This document shows positions 36,429 to 45,426 of a stretch of 64,000 bases of DNA, one piece after another (positions within the stretch are counted from its first letter, which is position 1; the number at the start of each line of letters is the position of its first letter). This DNA is from Vibrio sp. HDW18. Its GTDB lineage: Bacteria; Pseudomonadota; Gammaproteobacteria; Enterobacterales; Vibrionaceae. The notes under the pieces were generated by a model, which was not told the DNA's origin, ran no database searches, and worked only from the letters and a program-made list of their open reading frames with translations. The translations under genes and the position numbers were made by a program. The stretch is taken from contig NZ_CP049913.1 of NCBI RefSeq assembly GCF_011306175.1, positions 62,001-126,000 of the forward strand. The letters run 5' to 3'.

Positions 36429-37154
36429 ATGGAACAAGATAAATTTAAACATATTTTTCGTTTGCCGGGTTCAATTCAAGTCCGAATCGCTAAATGGCAA
36501 CAAACCTTTCGCGGTAAATCTGATTTAGTGCTCCATCAGGCATTAGTGGCACGTAATCATCACTATCAACAAACCGAGTTTCAACCCAAAGGTTGGTGCG
36601 TCAATCTGTTTGATAGTAATGAGATTTCGATTACCCACCACGGTGACTATATCCAAACAGCCATGCGCACTATGCTGGATAGAAAAGTCTCTTATAAACG
36701 CCTCTATTTATCTCGTTTGACGCTTGAGGAAGCGAAGGCGGAGCTGCAACGCTTTAAAATGGCATGGATTAACCAACATAACCGCGTCGCGGTGCGTTTT
36801 AACCAAATTCAAAAGAACGCTTTTCTTGAGTATGCGCAAGAGGAAATTGAAACACTCTACCCTGCGATTCCAGAGCAAGGCTTTGATCGTGAATTATGGA
36901 ATCGTTTGGTTGTTCAAGAATTGGGGCCGGCAGCGCATTATCAAGACCCTTATTTTGTGCTGCCAGATGAAAATGCATTAGCCAAACATGCTCAAGCTCA
37001 GCAAAAAAAATCGGCGCATCATCGTGGCAAAGCTAATCACAGCAAAACTAGCAACACCAAATCTAACCATGCAAAATTCTCAGCGCAGCATAAGTCGAAC
37101 AGGGATTTTCATGGCAAACATCCGAGCCCCCAAAAGCCACGCTATCCCTCATAA
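36429..37154 (+). CDS. Hypothetical protein with basic His/Lys/Ser-rich tail
   Basis: 241 residues, not recognised. The first 185 residues look globular (FRLPGSIQVRIAKWQQTFRG, LYLSRLTLEEAKAELQRFKM, FDRELWNRLVVQELGPAAHY). The last 55 are low-complexity and strongly basic (AQAQQKKSAHHRGKANHSK and on to the end), suggesting a disordered RNA- or DNA-binding tail; that is inference. No signal peptide or membrane helix. Monocistronic, with a possible terminator at 37222. Open frame, start codon and codon use support a real gene. Confidence 0.72.
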   Translation: MEQDKFKHIFRLPGSIQVRIAKWQQTFRGKSDLVLHQALVARNHHYQQTEFQPKGWCVNLFDSNEISITHHGDYIQTAMRTMLDRKVSYKRLYLSRLTLEEAKAELQRFKMAWINQHNRVAVRFNQIQKNAFLEYAQEEIETLYPAIPEQGFDRELWNRLVVQELGPAAHYQDPYFVLPDENALAKHAQAQQKKSAHHRGKANHSKTSNTKSNHAKFSAQHKSNRDFHGKHPSPQKPRYPS

Positions 37155-37221
37155 AGCAATGCCTCACTCATAATATCGCGATCCTTAACACAAGATAAAA
37201 ACAGGATGCCAAAGGTACTAA

Positions 37222-37247
37222 AAGCCGGTCAGCGCGAGCTCCGGCTT
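37222..37247. terminator. Possible shared terminator
   Basis: AAGCCGG pairs with CCGGCTT across a 12-base loop, between two convergent genes. There is an A-rich left side and only AATTAG on the right, so it is better for the minus-strand gene. Confidence 0.5.
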
Positions 37248-37268
37248 AATTAGCGTGACAAGATCACC

Positions 37269-37493
37269 TTAGTGAGTCACATCATCTGGTCGGCGGCCAA
37301 ACTCCGCTTGTTCAAAAATATCGGCCAATGTTTTTTGCCGTTTAAGCGGCTTTCTGCGCGATCGCTTGGCTTCAAAATGCTGTTCTACCTGTTGTAAAGT
37401 CTCTTCATGCTGCTTGGCGGCTTGAAGAAAATCAGGGTTGTTCATCGCCTGTTGGCGCAAACGGTTAACACGTTCGAGTCGATCAGAAAACAT
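37269..37493 (-). CDS. Small conserved hypothetical protein
   Basis: 74 residues from the ATG at 37493, chosen because GGAGGG stands six bases upstream; the open frame runs 14 codons further. Highly charged and helical (MFSDRLERVNRLRQQAMNN, HEETLQQVEQHFEAKRSRRK) with a basic RSRRKPLKRQK patch. No domain I can name. Convergent with the preceding hypothetical gene. The strong ribosome binding site makes it likely to be translated. Confidence 0.7.
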   Translation of the reverse strand: MFSDRLERVNRLRQQAMNNPDFLQAAKQHEETLQQVEQHFEAKRSRRKPLKRQKTLADIFEQAEFGRRPDDVTH

Positions 37494-37649
37494 ATTAAGC
37501 CCTCCTTCACTGTATATAATTACAGCATAGTCCACTTTGTTGACTTGTCAATCAAATACTGGATTTTCATACAGTATTTTTTAATGATGCTGCAATTAAG
37601 TAAACCAGCAGAACCGGTATGCTATCTATCGCTCGCTCATTGTAAGCGC

Positions 37650-38342
37650 CTATAAGGAAAGTAGCTTGTCGTTAAGCGCATTGCGCACAGTGGTGCGATG
37701 ATCCAAATAGTGATTCAGTCCAGCATGACGTAACTGGCAAGCAGGACACTCACCGCAGCCATCACCCATCAATCCGTTGTAACAAGTTAGCGTGTGATGA
37801 CGGATCAGCTCTAGCGCTCCCAGTTGATCGGCTAAAGCCCACGTTTCCGCTTTATTTAACCACATTAGCGGAGTTTCAATCGTCAATGGCAGATCCATCC
37901 CCTTGGCTAACGCTTGGTTCATCGCTTGTACAAACTCATGGCGACAATCTGGATACCCTGAAAAATCGGTTTCACATACCCCAGTAATGATGGTGGTCGC
38001 ACCAATTTGATAGGCATAAATACCGGCCAAGGTTAAAAATAGAATATTGCGCCCAGGCACAAATGAATTGGGTAAACCGTTCGCTTGCAACTGATGAGAT
38101 ACAGGAATGTCATCACGCGTCAGTGAGCTTATCGCCAATTCATTAAGCAAACCGACATCCATCACTTTATGCGCTGCAACACCTAGCTGCTTTGCCAATC
38201 TTTGTGCCACTTCTATCTCTAATTTATGGCGCTGACCATAATCAAAAGTAATCGCGTGTACCTCATCAAATTCCTGGCATGCTTGAACCAAACAAGTGGT
38301 TGAATCTTGTCCTCCGCTAAACACGACGACCGCTTTTTTCAT
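37650..38342 (-). CDS. queC: 7-cyano-7-deazaguanine synthase QueC
   Basis: 230 residues. It converts 7-carboxy-7-deazaguanine to preQ0 with ATP and ammonia, a step on the way to queuosine in tRNA. The PP-loop ATPase motif [16 protein letters not shown] is at the N-terminus; the zinc site [15 protein letters not shown] near the C-terminus carries three of the four cysteines, with the first in [10 protein letters not shown]. The open frame starts at 38363; the ATG at 38342 follows GGAG by seven bases and matches the family length (231 in E. coli). No preQ1 riboswitch is seen upstream. Confidence 0.95.
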   Translation of the reverse strand: MKKAVVVFSGGQDSTTCLVQACQEFDEVHAITFDYGQRHKLEIEVAQRLAKQLGVAAHKVMDVGLLNELAISSLTRDDIPVSHQLQANGLPNSFVPGRNILFLTLAGIYAYQIGATTIITGVCETDFSGYPDCRHEFVQAMNQALAKGMDLPLTIETPLMWLNKAETWALADQLGALELIRHHTLTCYNGLMGDGCGECPACQLRHAGLNHYLDHRTTVRNALNDKLLSL

Positions 38343-38563
38343 GTTGTGCTCCTTTATAAGCAATATTGATATTGTGATAGGCTTGGATCAGTGGCCACGC
38401 TGTGCGAGCAGACCATAATCGAGAAGGTGATCAAGTTCAATTTAAATACCTAACCCGCCAGCAAAATCACCGCGACTTTCATTTTTGAGCAGCTTTGCTC
38501 ACTGTTGAGGGTGAAAATGTATATAATCACACGCCTTGTTGTTCAATTTTAGCTAGGTATCTG

Positions 38564-39385
38564 ATGTACAAATTGATTGCACTCGATATGGATGGCACGC
38601 TGCTCAATAGCCAAAAACAAATTTCTCCCCGCACCAAACAGGCAATTGCCGACGCACGTCAACAAGGCATTCAGGTCGTGCTGGCTTCTGGCCGCCCGCT
38701 TGATGGTATGCGCAGTAAATTGGAAGAATTACAACTGACCAGCGATCAAGATTATGTGCTGTACTACAACGGTTCTATGGTAGCGAATGTCGCCAGTGGT
38801 GAAATTATTTATCAGCAGATCATTGATGGCCACGCAGCGAAACGCGTTGCACGTTTGGCACAACAGCTTGAACTCAATTGCCATGCGTTTAGCCAAGAGC
38901 ATGGGTTGATCACCCCACAAACCAGCCAATACACTCAAGTTGAAGCCAACATCAATGGTCTTAACATCACCGAAATGGATTTTGAACAGTTAGCAGACGA
39001 TCACCCGATCATTAAAGCGATGATTGTCGGTGAGCCAGAAAAACTGACTCAGGCGATTGCTCAATTAGCGCCACAGTGGCGAGAAGAGTTTACGGTGGTG
39101 CAAAGCGCGCCATTTTTCTTAGAGTTTCTCAATCTCGGCAGCAATAAAGGGGTTGGGGTTAAAGCAATCGCGGAACATTTAGGGATTGCAGCCCATGAAG
39201 TGATCTGTATGGGTGATGCCGAAAATGATCACCATATGCTCGAATATGCCGGACTCGGTATTGCGATGGCCAATGCGATGGATGAAACCAAACAACTGGC
39301 CGATCACATCACGTTGAGTAATGACCAAGATGGCGTAGCGATTGCAATTGAACGCTTTGCGCTCAGAGGCTCGCAGCACGCTTAA
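38564..39385 (+). CDS. yidA: Cof-type HAD sugar phosphatase YidA
   Basis: 273 residues, a haloacid-dehalogenase class IIB hydrolase that removes phosphate from sugar phosphates. Catalytic aspartates are in the N-terminal LIALDMDGTLLNS. Motif II is in VVLASGRPLDGM, and the C-terminal motifs are LGSNKGVGVKAIAEHLG and CMGDAENDHHMLEYAG. Closely similar in layout to E. coli YidA (270 residues). The ATG at 38564 has AGG about six bases upstream and was chosen over the open-frame start at 38495. A terminator follows. Confidence 0.88.
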   Translation: MYKLIALDMDGTLLNSQKQISPRTKQAIADARQQGIQVVLASGRPLDGMRSKLEELQLTSDQDYVLYYNGSMVANVASGEIIYQQIIDGHAAKRVARLAQQLELNCHAFSQEHGLITPQTSQYTQVEANINGLNITEMDFEQLADDHPIIKAMIVGEPEKLTQAIAQLAPQWREEFTVVQSAPFFLEFLNLGSNKGVGVKAIAEHLGIAAHEVICMGDAENDHHMLEYAGLGIAMANAMDETKQLADHITLSNDQDGVAIAIERFALRGSQHA

Positions 39386-39443
39386 CGATCTCGGCACACG
39401 AAACATCATCTGCCCGTTGAATTGAATGAGGCGGAAAACTCAG

Positions 39444-39479
39444 CGGCAAGCAACGGTTTGAACATTGCTTGCCGTTTTT
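39444..39479 (+). terminator. Intrinsic terminator of yidA
   Basis: A ten-base stem, CGGCAAGCAA with TTGCTTGCCG, is followed by TTTTT. Confidence 0.9.
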
Positions 39480-39500
39480 ATCGGTGGAAAATGAGTGGCA

Positions 39501-40439
39501 TTAAACCTGCGTGGCTAATTTTAAGCACCGCGCTTTGCCTTGTAATAACGCATATTGCTGACTGGCAGCGGGGATCAACACACACACGTTTTGTGCCTGC
39601 TGCTGGGCTTGAGCTAACAGAGCACTCAACTCAACCGGTGAGTCAAAACTCTGCCGCTGCGCATCACGGCGGCACAGATCAATAAACTCAAACGGGCAAT
39701 TTTGCGTATGCAACACCAGCTCGGCTTGCTGCATGTAGCGCAGCGCTTTCAGTGCGAGCAACTCAACATCCGATCCAAACTCAATCCATGTTGTACTCCA
39801 TACCTTAGCACTGGGTTGAGTGAGTAAATGCCGATAAATCGACTCTAACACGTCTCGATCTTGCGTATGCTGCACTTGTGGGTCGGCAAAAAAACGCTCC
39901 CAAAACTGGCGGCGCAGATCAACGTTAGGCAGAAACTGCTTAATCGAATTACGTTTTGATGCAGCAAAATCCGCCAACAGCGCCAGATTATGCGCCAATA
40001 CCGACTCTAAGGTTTGACGAATATTGCGCACCAATACTGGCGATGCACCACCGCTAGAAATAGCTAGTTGAATGCGCCCTCTTTCGATCATCGAGGGGGT
40101 AATAAAATCGCAGTAGGGTTGATCATCCACCACATTGACTAAAATCCCCTGCTGTTTGGCATCTTGATAAACTTGATGATTGAGTTGGGGATTGTCCGTG
40201 GTTGCCCAGACTTGAACATAACGGCTATCTAACCAATGGGATGAGTAAAAATGCTGGATCCAAGTACACTTACCTTGCTCAATCCACGATTGCAAAGTGG
40301 CGCTAACTTGCGGTGAAATCACCGTCACCTTGGCATCCGCTCGGAGTAACGCATCAATTTTTCGGCAAGCGACTTCTCCACCGCCCACCACCAATACCGG
40401 TTTATTGGTTAAATCCAAAAACAACGGGAAATAGCGCAT
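39501..40439 (-). CDS. Siroheme synthase-like protein: precorrin-2 dehydrogenase domain with shortened methylase remnant
   Basis: 312 residues from the ATG at 40439. The N-terminal CysG/Met8-type domain is intact: FPLFLDLTNKPVLVVGGGEV with the NAD motif, WATTDNPQLNHQVYQDAK, VNVVDDQPYCDFITPSMIER and AISSGGASPVLVRNIRQTLE. It should oxidise precorrin-2 and insert iron to make siroheme. The C-terminal part starts like a CysG SAM-methyltransferase (SDVELLALKALRYMQQAELV, FIDLCRRDAQRQSFDS) but ends about 150 residues short and lacks the GDP motif. Methyltransfer activity is therefore probably lost. The open frame extends upstream to 40601 with no support. Confidence 0.85.
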   Translation of the reverse strand: MRYFPLFLDLTNKPVLVVGGGEVACRKIDALLRADAKVTVISPQVSATLQSWIEQGKCTWIQHFYSSHWLDSRYVQVWATTDNPQLNHQVYQDAKQQGILVNVVDDQPYCDFITPSMIERGRIQLAISSGGASPVLVRNIRQTLESVLAHNLALLADFAASKRNSIKQFLPNVDLRRQFWERFFADPQVQHTQDRDVLESIYRHLLTQPSAKVWSTTWIEFGSDVELLALKALRYMQQAELVLHTQNCPFEFIDLCRRDAQRQSFDSPVELSALLAQAQQQAQNVCVLIPAASQQYALLQGKARCLKLATQV

Positions 40440-40930
40440 AGTCCATCTTATCGGTATCCATCCTGAATTGGCCCATGCTACCAAAAATGGGGCAATAAAA
40501 GCATCCAATAACCGAAAGCAAATAAAATCTGTGCAAATTTTGCCACCAAACCAGCGAAAGCGACCAAATTTCAACCTAACAGCAGCATAAATAAATGGCA
40601 CTCGATTTTCCCACCCTCACGCCATTCTGTTGCACCACTTTGTTGCCTTGTTGCACCATTTACATTTATTTAACAGTTCGCCATGCTGAGTAGCGTAACT
40701 GGGCGGGAGCGACTAACTCACTCTTTTCATGAATGGTTTGAGAAATCGGACATCCTTACCTACGCTTACTGCGAATTGATTCATTAATGTGCAAGCACGG
40801 TGGTGAGGTTTAACCAACAAATCACTTTCAACTTATAAAGCACCATCACACAACATTGTAAAACCCTGGTATCAGGTGTCACTCAGTCAACAATGGATTA
40901 CCCAAAACAGAGTAAACAGGAAGGATACAA
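40440..40930. other. Intergenic region upstream of aapJ
   Basis: 491 bases between two divergent genes. TTGCACCA-type words recur (40631-40665), but I cannot define an operator or a sigma-54 site. The aap promoter must lie in this stretch. A GGAAGGA Shine-Dalgarno sequence stands just before the aapJ start. No open frame with support and no terminator. Confidence 0.4.
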
Positions 40931-41959
40931 ATGGCGAATAAATTCACGATTCTTGCTTCTGTCGTCACTGCCTCATCTGCGTTGCTGTCTTATTCGGCAT
41001 CCGCGGCACCCAGCACGCTCGACAAAGTGTTATCTCAAGGCGTACTGACTTGTGGTGTCAGTACTGGTTTGCCCGGTTTCTCTAACCCTAATGCTAAAGG
41101 GGAATGGGAAGGGCTCGACGTGGAGTATTGCCAAGCATTGGCGGCAGCGGTGCTGGGGGATAAAACCAAAGTCAAATATGTGCCACTCACCGCCAAAGAG
41201 CGTTTCACTGCGCTGCAATCGGGCGAAATTGATGTGCTATCGCGTAACACCACTTGGACGTTACAACGTGACAGCACCCTAGGTCTTAACTTCGTTGGGG
41301 TCACTTACTACGATGGCCAAGGTTTTATGGTCAAAAAAGAGTTGGGGGTAAAAAGTGCCAAAGAATTGGATGGTGCGTCGGTTTGTGTTGAATCCGGTAC
41401 CACCACCGAACTTAATCTTGCCGATTATTTCCGTAATAACGGCATGAGTTATAAACCGGTAGTGTTTGATACCGGAGCTCAAACCTCAAAAGGTTTTGAT
41501 GCGGGTCGTTGTGATGTACTCACCACCGATCAGTCCGGTCTTTACGCGCTGCGCCTCAATCTAGAAAAACCCGATTCGGCAATGGTGTTACCGGAAATTA
41601 TTTCCAAAGAGCCGCTTGGCCCCGTGGTGCGTCAAAATGATGATCAATGGTTCAGCGTGACCAAATGGGTGCTGTTCGCCATGATCAATGCCGAAGAATA
41701 TGGCATCACCTCGAAAAACGTTGAACAAATGCTGAAATCCGACAATCCAGATGTAAAACGGATCTTAGGTTTAGATGGCCCTAAAGGTAGCGGACTAGGG
41801 ATCCGTGATGACTGGGGCTATCAGATCGTAAAACAAGTCGGTAACTATGGTGAGATCTTCGAGCGTACCGTGGGTACAGGCTCACCACTTAAAATTGACC
41901 GTGGTGTCAATGCGCTGTGGAATGCGGGTGGTTTCATGTATGCCCCACCTATCCGCTAA
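40931..41959 (+). CDS. aapJ: Periplasmic general L-amino-acid-binding protein AapJ
   Basis: 342 residues with a signal peptide (residues 1-25, ending SYSASA). Solute-binding domain of the family 3 amino-acid type: LDKVLSQGVLTCGVSTGLPG, EWEGLDVEYCQALAAAVLGD, RFTALQSGEIDVLSRNTTWT and DAGRCDVLTTDQSGLYALRL. It delivers amino acids to the AapQM permease. It is the first gene of the aapJQMP operon, 126 bases before aapQ, with an inverted repeat between them. Length is right for AapJ. Confidence 0.95.
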   Translation: MANKFTILASVVTASSALLSYSASAAPSTLDKVLSQGVLTCGVSTGLPGFSNPNAKGEWEGLDVEYCQALAAAVLGDKTKVKYVPLTAKERFTALQSGEIDVLSRNTTWTLQRDSTLGLNFVGVTYYDGQGFMVKKELGVKSAKELDGASVCVESGTTTELNLADYFRNNGMSYKPVVFDTGAQTSKGFDAGRCDVLTTDQSGLYALRLNLEKPDSAMVLPEIISKEPLGPVVRQNDDQWFSVTKWVLFAMINAEEYGITSKNVEQMLKSDNPDVKRILGLDGPKGSGLGIRDDWGYQIVKQVGNYGEIFERTVGTGSPLKIDRGVNALWNAGGFMYAPPIR

Positions 41960-41987
41960 TTGATCATCATAATCTGTCACCCTCTGA

Positions 41988-42021
41988 CCGTGCTTGTGGC
42001 TTGTGTTGCGCACAAGCACGG
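41988..42021 (+). other. Intercistronic hairpin between aapJ and aapQ
   Basis: An 11-base stem CCGTGCTTGTG/CACAAGCACGG with no T tract. Such hairpins behind a binding-protein gene often stabilise the upstream mRNA, so that the binding protein is made in excess over the permease. Confidence 0.6.
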
Positions 42022-42085
42022 CCACTAACAACGCGGCACAAGGCTTGTCGCCGCACACACAAAATGGATAAGAGGTTATCGCTGT

Positions 42086-43291
42086 ATGAAGCCTATCAAT
42101 AAAGCGATGTCACACCCTTCTGACGAGCAGACTAAGCATACCCATTTCCTGTATAACCCAACTTTTCGCTCTGCTCTATTTCAATTGATCGCCGTTGGTA
42201 TCGTCGCTTTTGTGCTATTCACTATCGTGAATAACGCGCTCACCAATTTGGCATCGCGCGGTATCGCGACCGGATTTGCCTTTTTAGAGCAGCCCGCGGG
42301 CTTTGGTATTAGCCAATCTCTAGTGGCGTATGATGAAACCTACAGTTATGCGCGCACATTTTTAGTTGGGCTGCTGAACACTGCGCTGGTTTCCGTGCTG
42401 GGGATTCTTTTTGCTACATTACTCGGATTTATATTAGGCATTGCCCGTTTATCTCGTCACTGGCTGATCAGCCGCTTGGCCACGGTATATATCGAGACCT
42501 TCCGCAATATTCCATTGCTGCTGCAGATCTTCTTTTGGTACTTCGTGGTGTTACGAGCCCTTCCCTCAACCAAACAAAGCATGCACTTTGGTGAATGGTT
42601 CTATCTTAATATTAAGGGACTGTATCTTGCCAAACCGGTGTTTGGCACTGGCAGCGGATGGGTAGCAATGGCGCTGATTATTGGGGGGCTCGCCTGCTGG
42701 CTATTGAGCATTTGGGCCCACAACCGTCAACGCTTGACAGGTCAGCAAACCCCAATTTATCGCTATGTTTTGTTATGCTGTATGGCATTGCCATTGATGG
42801 TGTATTGGCTGCTAGGTCAACCGATTGGGGTGGAATATCCGGTTCTACGCGGCTTTAATTTCCAAGGTGGGATCTCGGTTCTGCCGGAATTTGCGGCATT
42901 ATTGGTGGCCTTAACCATCTATACCGCGTCATTTATCGCCGAGATTGTGCGCTCAGGGATCAACGCGGTCAATCACGGCCAAACTGAAGCAGCGATGTCC
43001 CTTGGCCTGCCTCGTTCGCACACCTTGAAATTGATCATTATTCCTCAAGCGCTACGCATTATTATTCCACCGCTGACCAGCCAATATCTGAATTTAACCA
43101 AAAACTCCTCTCTGGCAATGGCGATCGGTTATCCCGATTTGGTGTCCGTTTTTGCGGGAACCACCCTTAACCAAACAGGCCAAGCAATTGAGATTATTTC
43201 AATGACCATGCTGGTTTATTTGAGCCTGAGTTTAATCACCTCGGCCTTGATGAATCTGTACAACCGCAAAGTGGCTCTGGTGGAGAGATAA
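42086..43291 (+). CDS. aapQ: Amino-acid ABC transporter permease AapQ
   Basis: 401-residue inner-membrane subunit. The N-terminal hydrophobic part is followed by the ABC permease domain with the EAA loop EAAMSLGLPRSHTLKLIIIP near residue 305. The conserved opening of the domain is FLVGLLNTALVSVLGILFAT, with ETFRNIPLLLQIFFWYFVVL after it. The C-terminal domain carries YTASFIAEIVRSGINAVNHG. It forms a heterodimer with AapM. Two bases separate its stop from the aapM start. Confidence 0.95.
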   Translation: MKPINKAMSHPSDEQTKHTHFLYNPTFRSALFQLIAVGIVAFVLFTIVNNALTNLASRGIATGFAFLEQPAGFGISQSLVAYDETYSYARTFLVGLLNTALVSVLGILFATLLGFILGIARLSRHWLISRLATVYIETFRNIPLLLQIFFWYFVVLRALPSTKQSMHFGEWFYLNIKGLYLAKPVFGTGSGWVAMALIIGGLACWLLSIWAHNRQRLTGQQTPIYRYVLLCCMALPLMVYWLLGQPIGVEYPVLRGFNFQGGISVLPEFAALLVALTIYTASFIAEIVRSGINAVNHGQTEAAMSLGLPRSHTLKLIIIPQALRIIIPPLTSQYLNLTKNSSLAMAIGYPDLVSVFAGTTLNQTGQAIEIISMTMLVYLSLSLITSALMNLYNRKVALVER

Positions 43292-43293
43292 TT

Positions 43294-44391
43294 ATGAACA
43301 GACATCAATTTCAGCCGAACCTACCACCGCCAGTCAATCACACCGGGTTAGTCCGTTGGCTGCATAAAAACTTATTTAATGGCCCGTGGCACACGATGGC
43401 GACGTTAGTTTTAGGTTATTTCGCACTGCAAGGTATTTGGCAGCTTGTTGATTGGGCAATCATTAATGCCAATTGGCGTGGTACCACCCGTGAGGATTGC
43501 ACGCTCGACGGCGCTTGTTGGGTATTTATTCGTATGCGCTGGGAGCAATTTATGTATGGCTTCTACCCAGCCAGCGAACTATGGCGACCACGACTGTTTT
43601 TCTTTACACTCGCCCTCTTAATCGCCTTACTGGCCTATGAAAAAACACCGAAAAAAGGCTGGCTCTGGCTATTTTTCGTCAATATCTATCCCTTGTTTGC
43701 CACCCTACTGCTGTATGGTGGCATGTTTGGACTCCAAGTGGTCGAAACTCACCAATGGGGCGGATTGTTAGTCACTTTAATCATCGCTTTAGTCGGCATC
43801 ATTGCTTCGCTACCGATTGGCATCGTGTTGGCCTTAGGACGACGCTCTAACATGCCGATCATTCGCAGTTTGTGCACCGTATATATTGAAGTATGGCGTG
43901 GCGTTCCGCTGATCACGGTGTTGTTCATGGCCTCGGTCATGCTGCCGCTGTTTTTAGCGCAAGGCAGTGACATTGACAAACTGCTGCGTGCCTTGATTGG
44001 AGTTGCAATGTTTAGTGCTGCTTACATCGCAGAGGTGATTCGGGGCGGTCTACAAGCGATCCCTAAAGGCCAATACGAAGCGGCGGATGCACTCGGTTTG
44101 AGCTACTGGAAAAAAACCGGGCTGATCATTTTGCCGCAAGCGCTGAAAATCACCATTCCGCCGATTGTGAATACCTTTATTGGCCTATTTAAAGATACCA
44201 GTTTGGTGCTGATCATCGGCATGTTCGATGTATTAGGCATCGGCCAAGCCGCCAACACCGACCCGAATTGGCTCGGTTTTGCTACCGAAAGTTATGTTTT
44301 TGTCGCGTTAGTGTTCTGGATCTTCTGCTTTAGCATGTCGAGATATTCGATTTGGCTCGAAGGCAAACTCCATACCGGTCACAAACGATAA
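43294..44391 (+). CDS. aapM: Amino-acid ABC transporter permease AapM
   Basis: 365 residues. Hydrophobic segments cover most of the length. The permease domain includes [38 protein letters not shown] loop ([18 protein letters not shown]), [20 protein letters not shown] and the EAA motif [20 protein letters not shown]. Pairs with AapQ in the membrane. It follows aapQ by two bases and precedes aapP by 22 bases, an operon layout shared with other Aap systems. Confidence 0.95.
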   Translation: MNRHQFQPNLPPPVNHTGLVRWLHKNLFNGPWHTMATLVLGYFALQGIWQLVDWAIINANWRGTTREDCTLDGACWVFIRMRWEQFMYGFYPASELWRPRLFFFTLALLIALLAYEKTPKKGWLWLFFVNIYPLFATLLLYGGMFGLQVVETHQWGGLLVTLIIALVGIIASLPIGIVLALGRRSNMPIIRSLCTVYIEVWRGVPLITVLFMASVMLPLFLAQGSDIDKLLRALIGVAMFSAAYIAEVIRGGLQAIPKGQYEAADALGLSYWKKTGLIILPQALKITIPPIVNTFIGLFKDTSLVLIIGMFDVLGIGQAANTDPNWLGFATESYVFVALVFWIFCFSMSRYSIWLEGKLHTGHKR

Positions 44392-44413
44392 GTCACTTTG
44401 CAAGGAATCTAGT

Positions 44414-45169
44414 ATGACGCAACCACTCAACGCTCCCTTGATGATCCAAATTACCGATATGAATAAGTGGTATGGCCAATTTCATGTCCTAAAAAACATT
44501 AATCTAGCCGTTAAAAAAGGTGAAAAAATCGTCATTTGTGGCCCCTCAGGCTCTGGCAAATCCACCATGATCCGCTGTATTAATCGTCTTGAAGAGCATC
44601 AAACTGGGCAAATTACCGTTGCTGGTCACCAATTAACGGCAGATTTAAAAAACATCGAATTGGTACGCCGTGAAGTGGGCATGTGTTTTCAGCACTTTAA
44701 TCTGTTTCCTCATCTCACGGTTTTAGAAAATTGTACCCTCGCGCCGATTTGGGTCAAAAAAATGCCCAAGCAACAAGCGGAACAGATCGCGATGAAATAC
44801 CTGACCCGGGTACGGATTCCTGAGCAAGCGGATAAATATCCGGGGCAGTTATCCGGAGGTCAGCAGCAACGGGTGGCGATTGCCCGTTCACTGTGCATGA
44901 ATCCACAAATTATGCTGTTTGATGAACCAACCTCAGCGCTTGATCCAGAAATGGTACGCGAAGTGCTGGATGTGATGGTCGAACTGGCAGAAGAAGGGAT
45001 GACCATGCTGTGTGTTACCCATGAAATGGGATTTGCCAAAGAAGTAGCGGATCGAGTGATTTTTATGGATGCTGGAGAGATCATTGAACAAAACCACCCA
45101 CAAGCATTCTTTGCCAATCCACAATCGGAGCGTACTCAAAATTTTCTTGCTCAAATTCTGCACCATTAG
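44414..45169 (+). CDS. aapP: Amino-acid ABC transporter ATPase AapP
   Basis: 251 residues. The nucleotide-binding domain carries Walker [10 protein letters not shown], the Q loop [11 protein letters not shown], the signature [16 protein letters not shown], Walker [15 protein letters not shown], and the H loop CVTHEM. It powers amino-acid uptake through AapQM on the cytoplasmic side. Last gene of the operon; a long hairpin follows the stop codon. Confidence 0.95.
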   Translation: MTQPLNAPLMIQITDMNKWYGQFHVLKNINLAVKKGEKIVICGPSGSGKSTMIRCINRLEEHQTGQITVAGHQLTADLKNIELVRREVGMCFQHFNLFPHLTVLENCTLAPIWVKKMPKQQAEQIAMKYLTRVRIPEQADKYPGQLSGGQQQRVAIARSLCMNPQIMLFDEPTSALDPEMVREVLDVMVELAEEGMTMLCVTHEMGFAKEVADRVIFMDAGEIIEQNHPQAFFANPQSERTQNFLAQILHH

Positions 45170-45206
45170 CGGCCGCCATTGCCATTCAATTCACTAAAAG
45201 CCACTT

Positions 45207-45241
45207 AATCCCCGAAAAGCCTAGCTAGTGGCTCGGGGATT
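45207..45241 (+). terminator. Hairpin after the aap operon
   Basis: AATCCCCGA pairs with TCGGGGATT around a 17-base loop that itself contains a smaller stem (AGCC/GGCT). No T tract follows, so it may be a Rho-dependent end or an mRNA-stabilising structure. Confidence 0.4.
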
Positions 45242-45358
45242 GAGCTTATGGATTTGCTCAGCATTCACCGGCCGTAAAACCCATGAAATATTGCGTTACA
45301 ACTCATCATCACTTTTGTCATCAATTTTGATTATTATGAGTTCAAACAGCACAAAGGG

Positions 45359-45385
45359 CTTGAAATTTATAGCCGAGAGCCTCAT
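45359..45385 (+). promoter_or_regulatory. Sigma-32-like promoter upstream of yccA
   Basis: CTTGAA (45359-45364) and CCTCAT (45380-45385) are 15 bases apart, one mismatch from the RpoH -10 core CCCCAT. They lie 42 bases before the yccA ATG. The spacing is identical to that of the Hsp70-operon promoter. Confidence 0.5.
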
Positions 45386-45426
45386 AACTGTTGCCATGCA
45401 ATCAGTACTTTTAACAGAGGAAAAGT

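Noticed and set aside
38343..38563. Possible preQ1 riboswitch upstream of queC
   Set aside because: No aptamer-like hairpin with an A-rich tail near the start; the leader is short and has an ordinary ribosome binding site.
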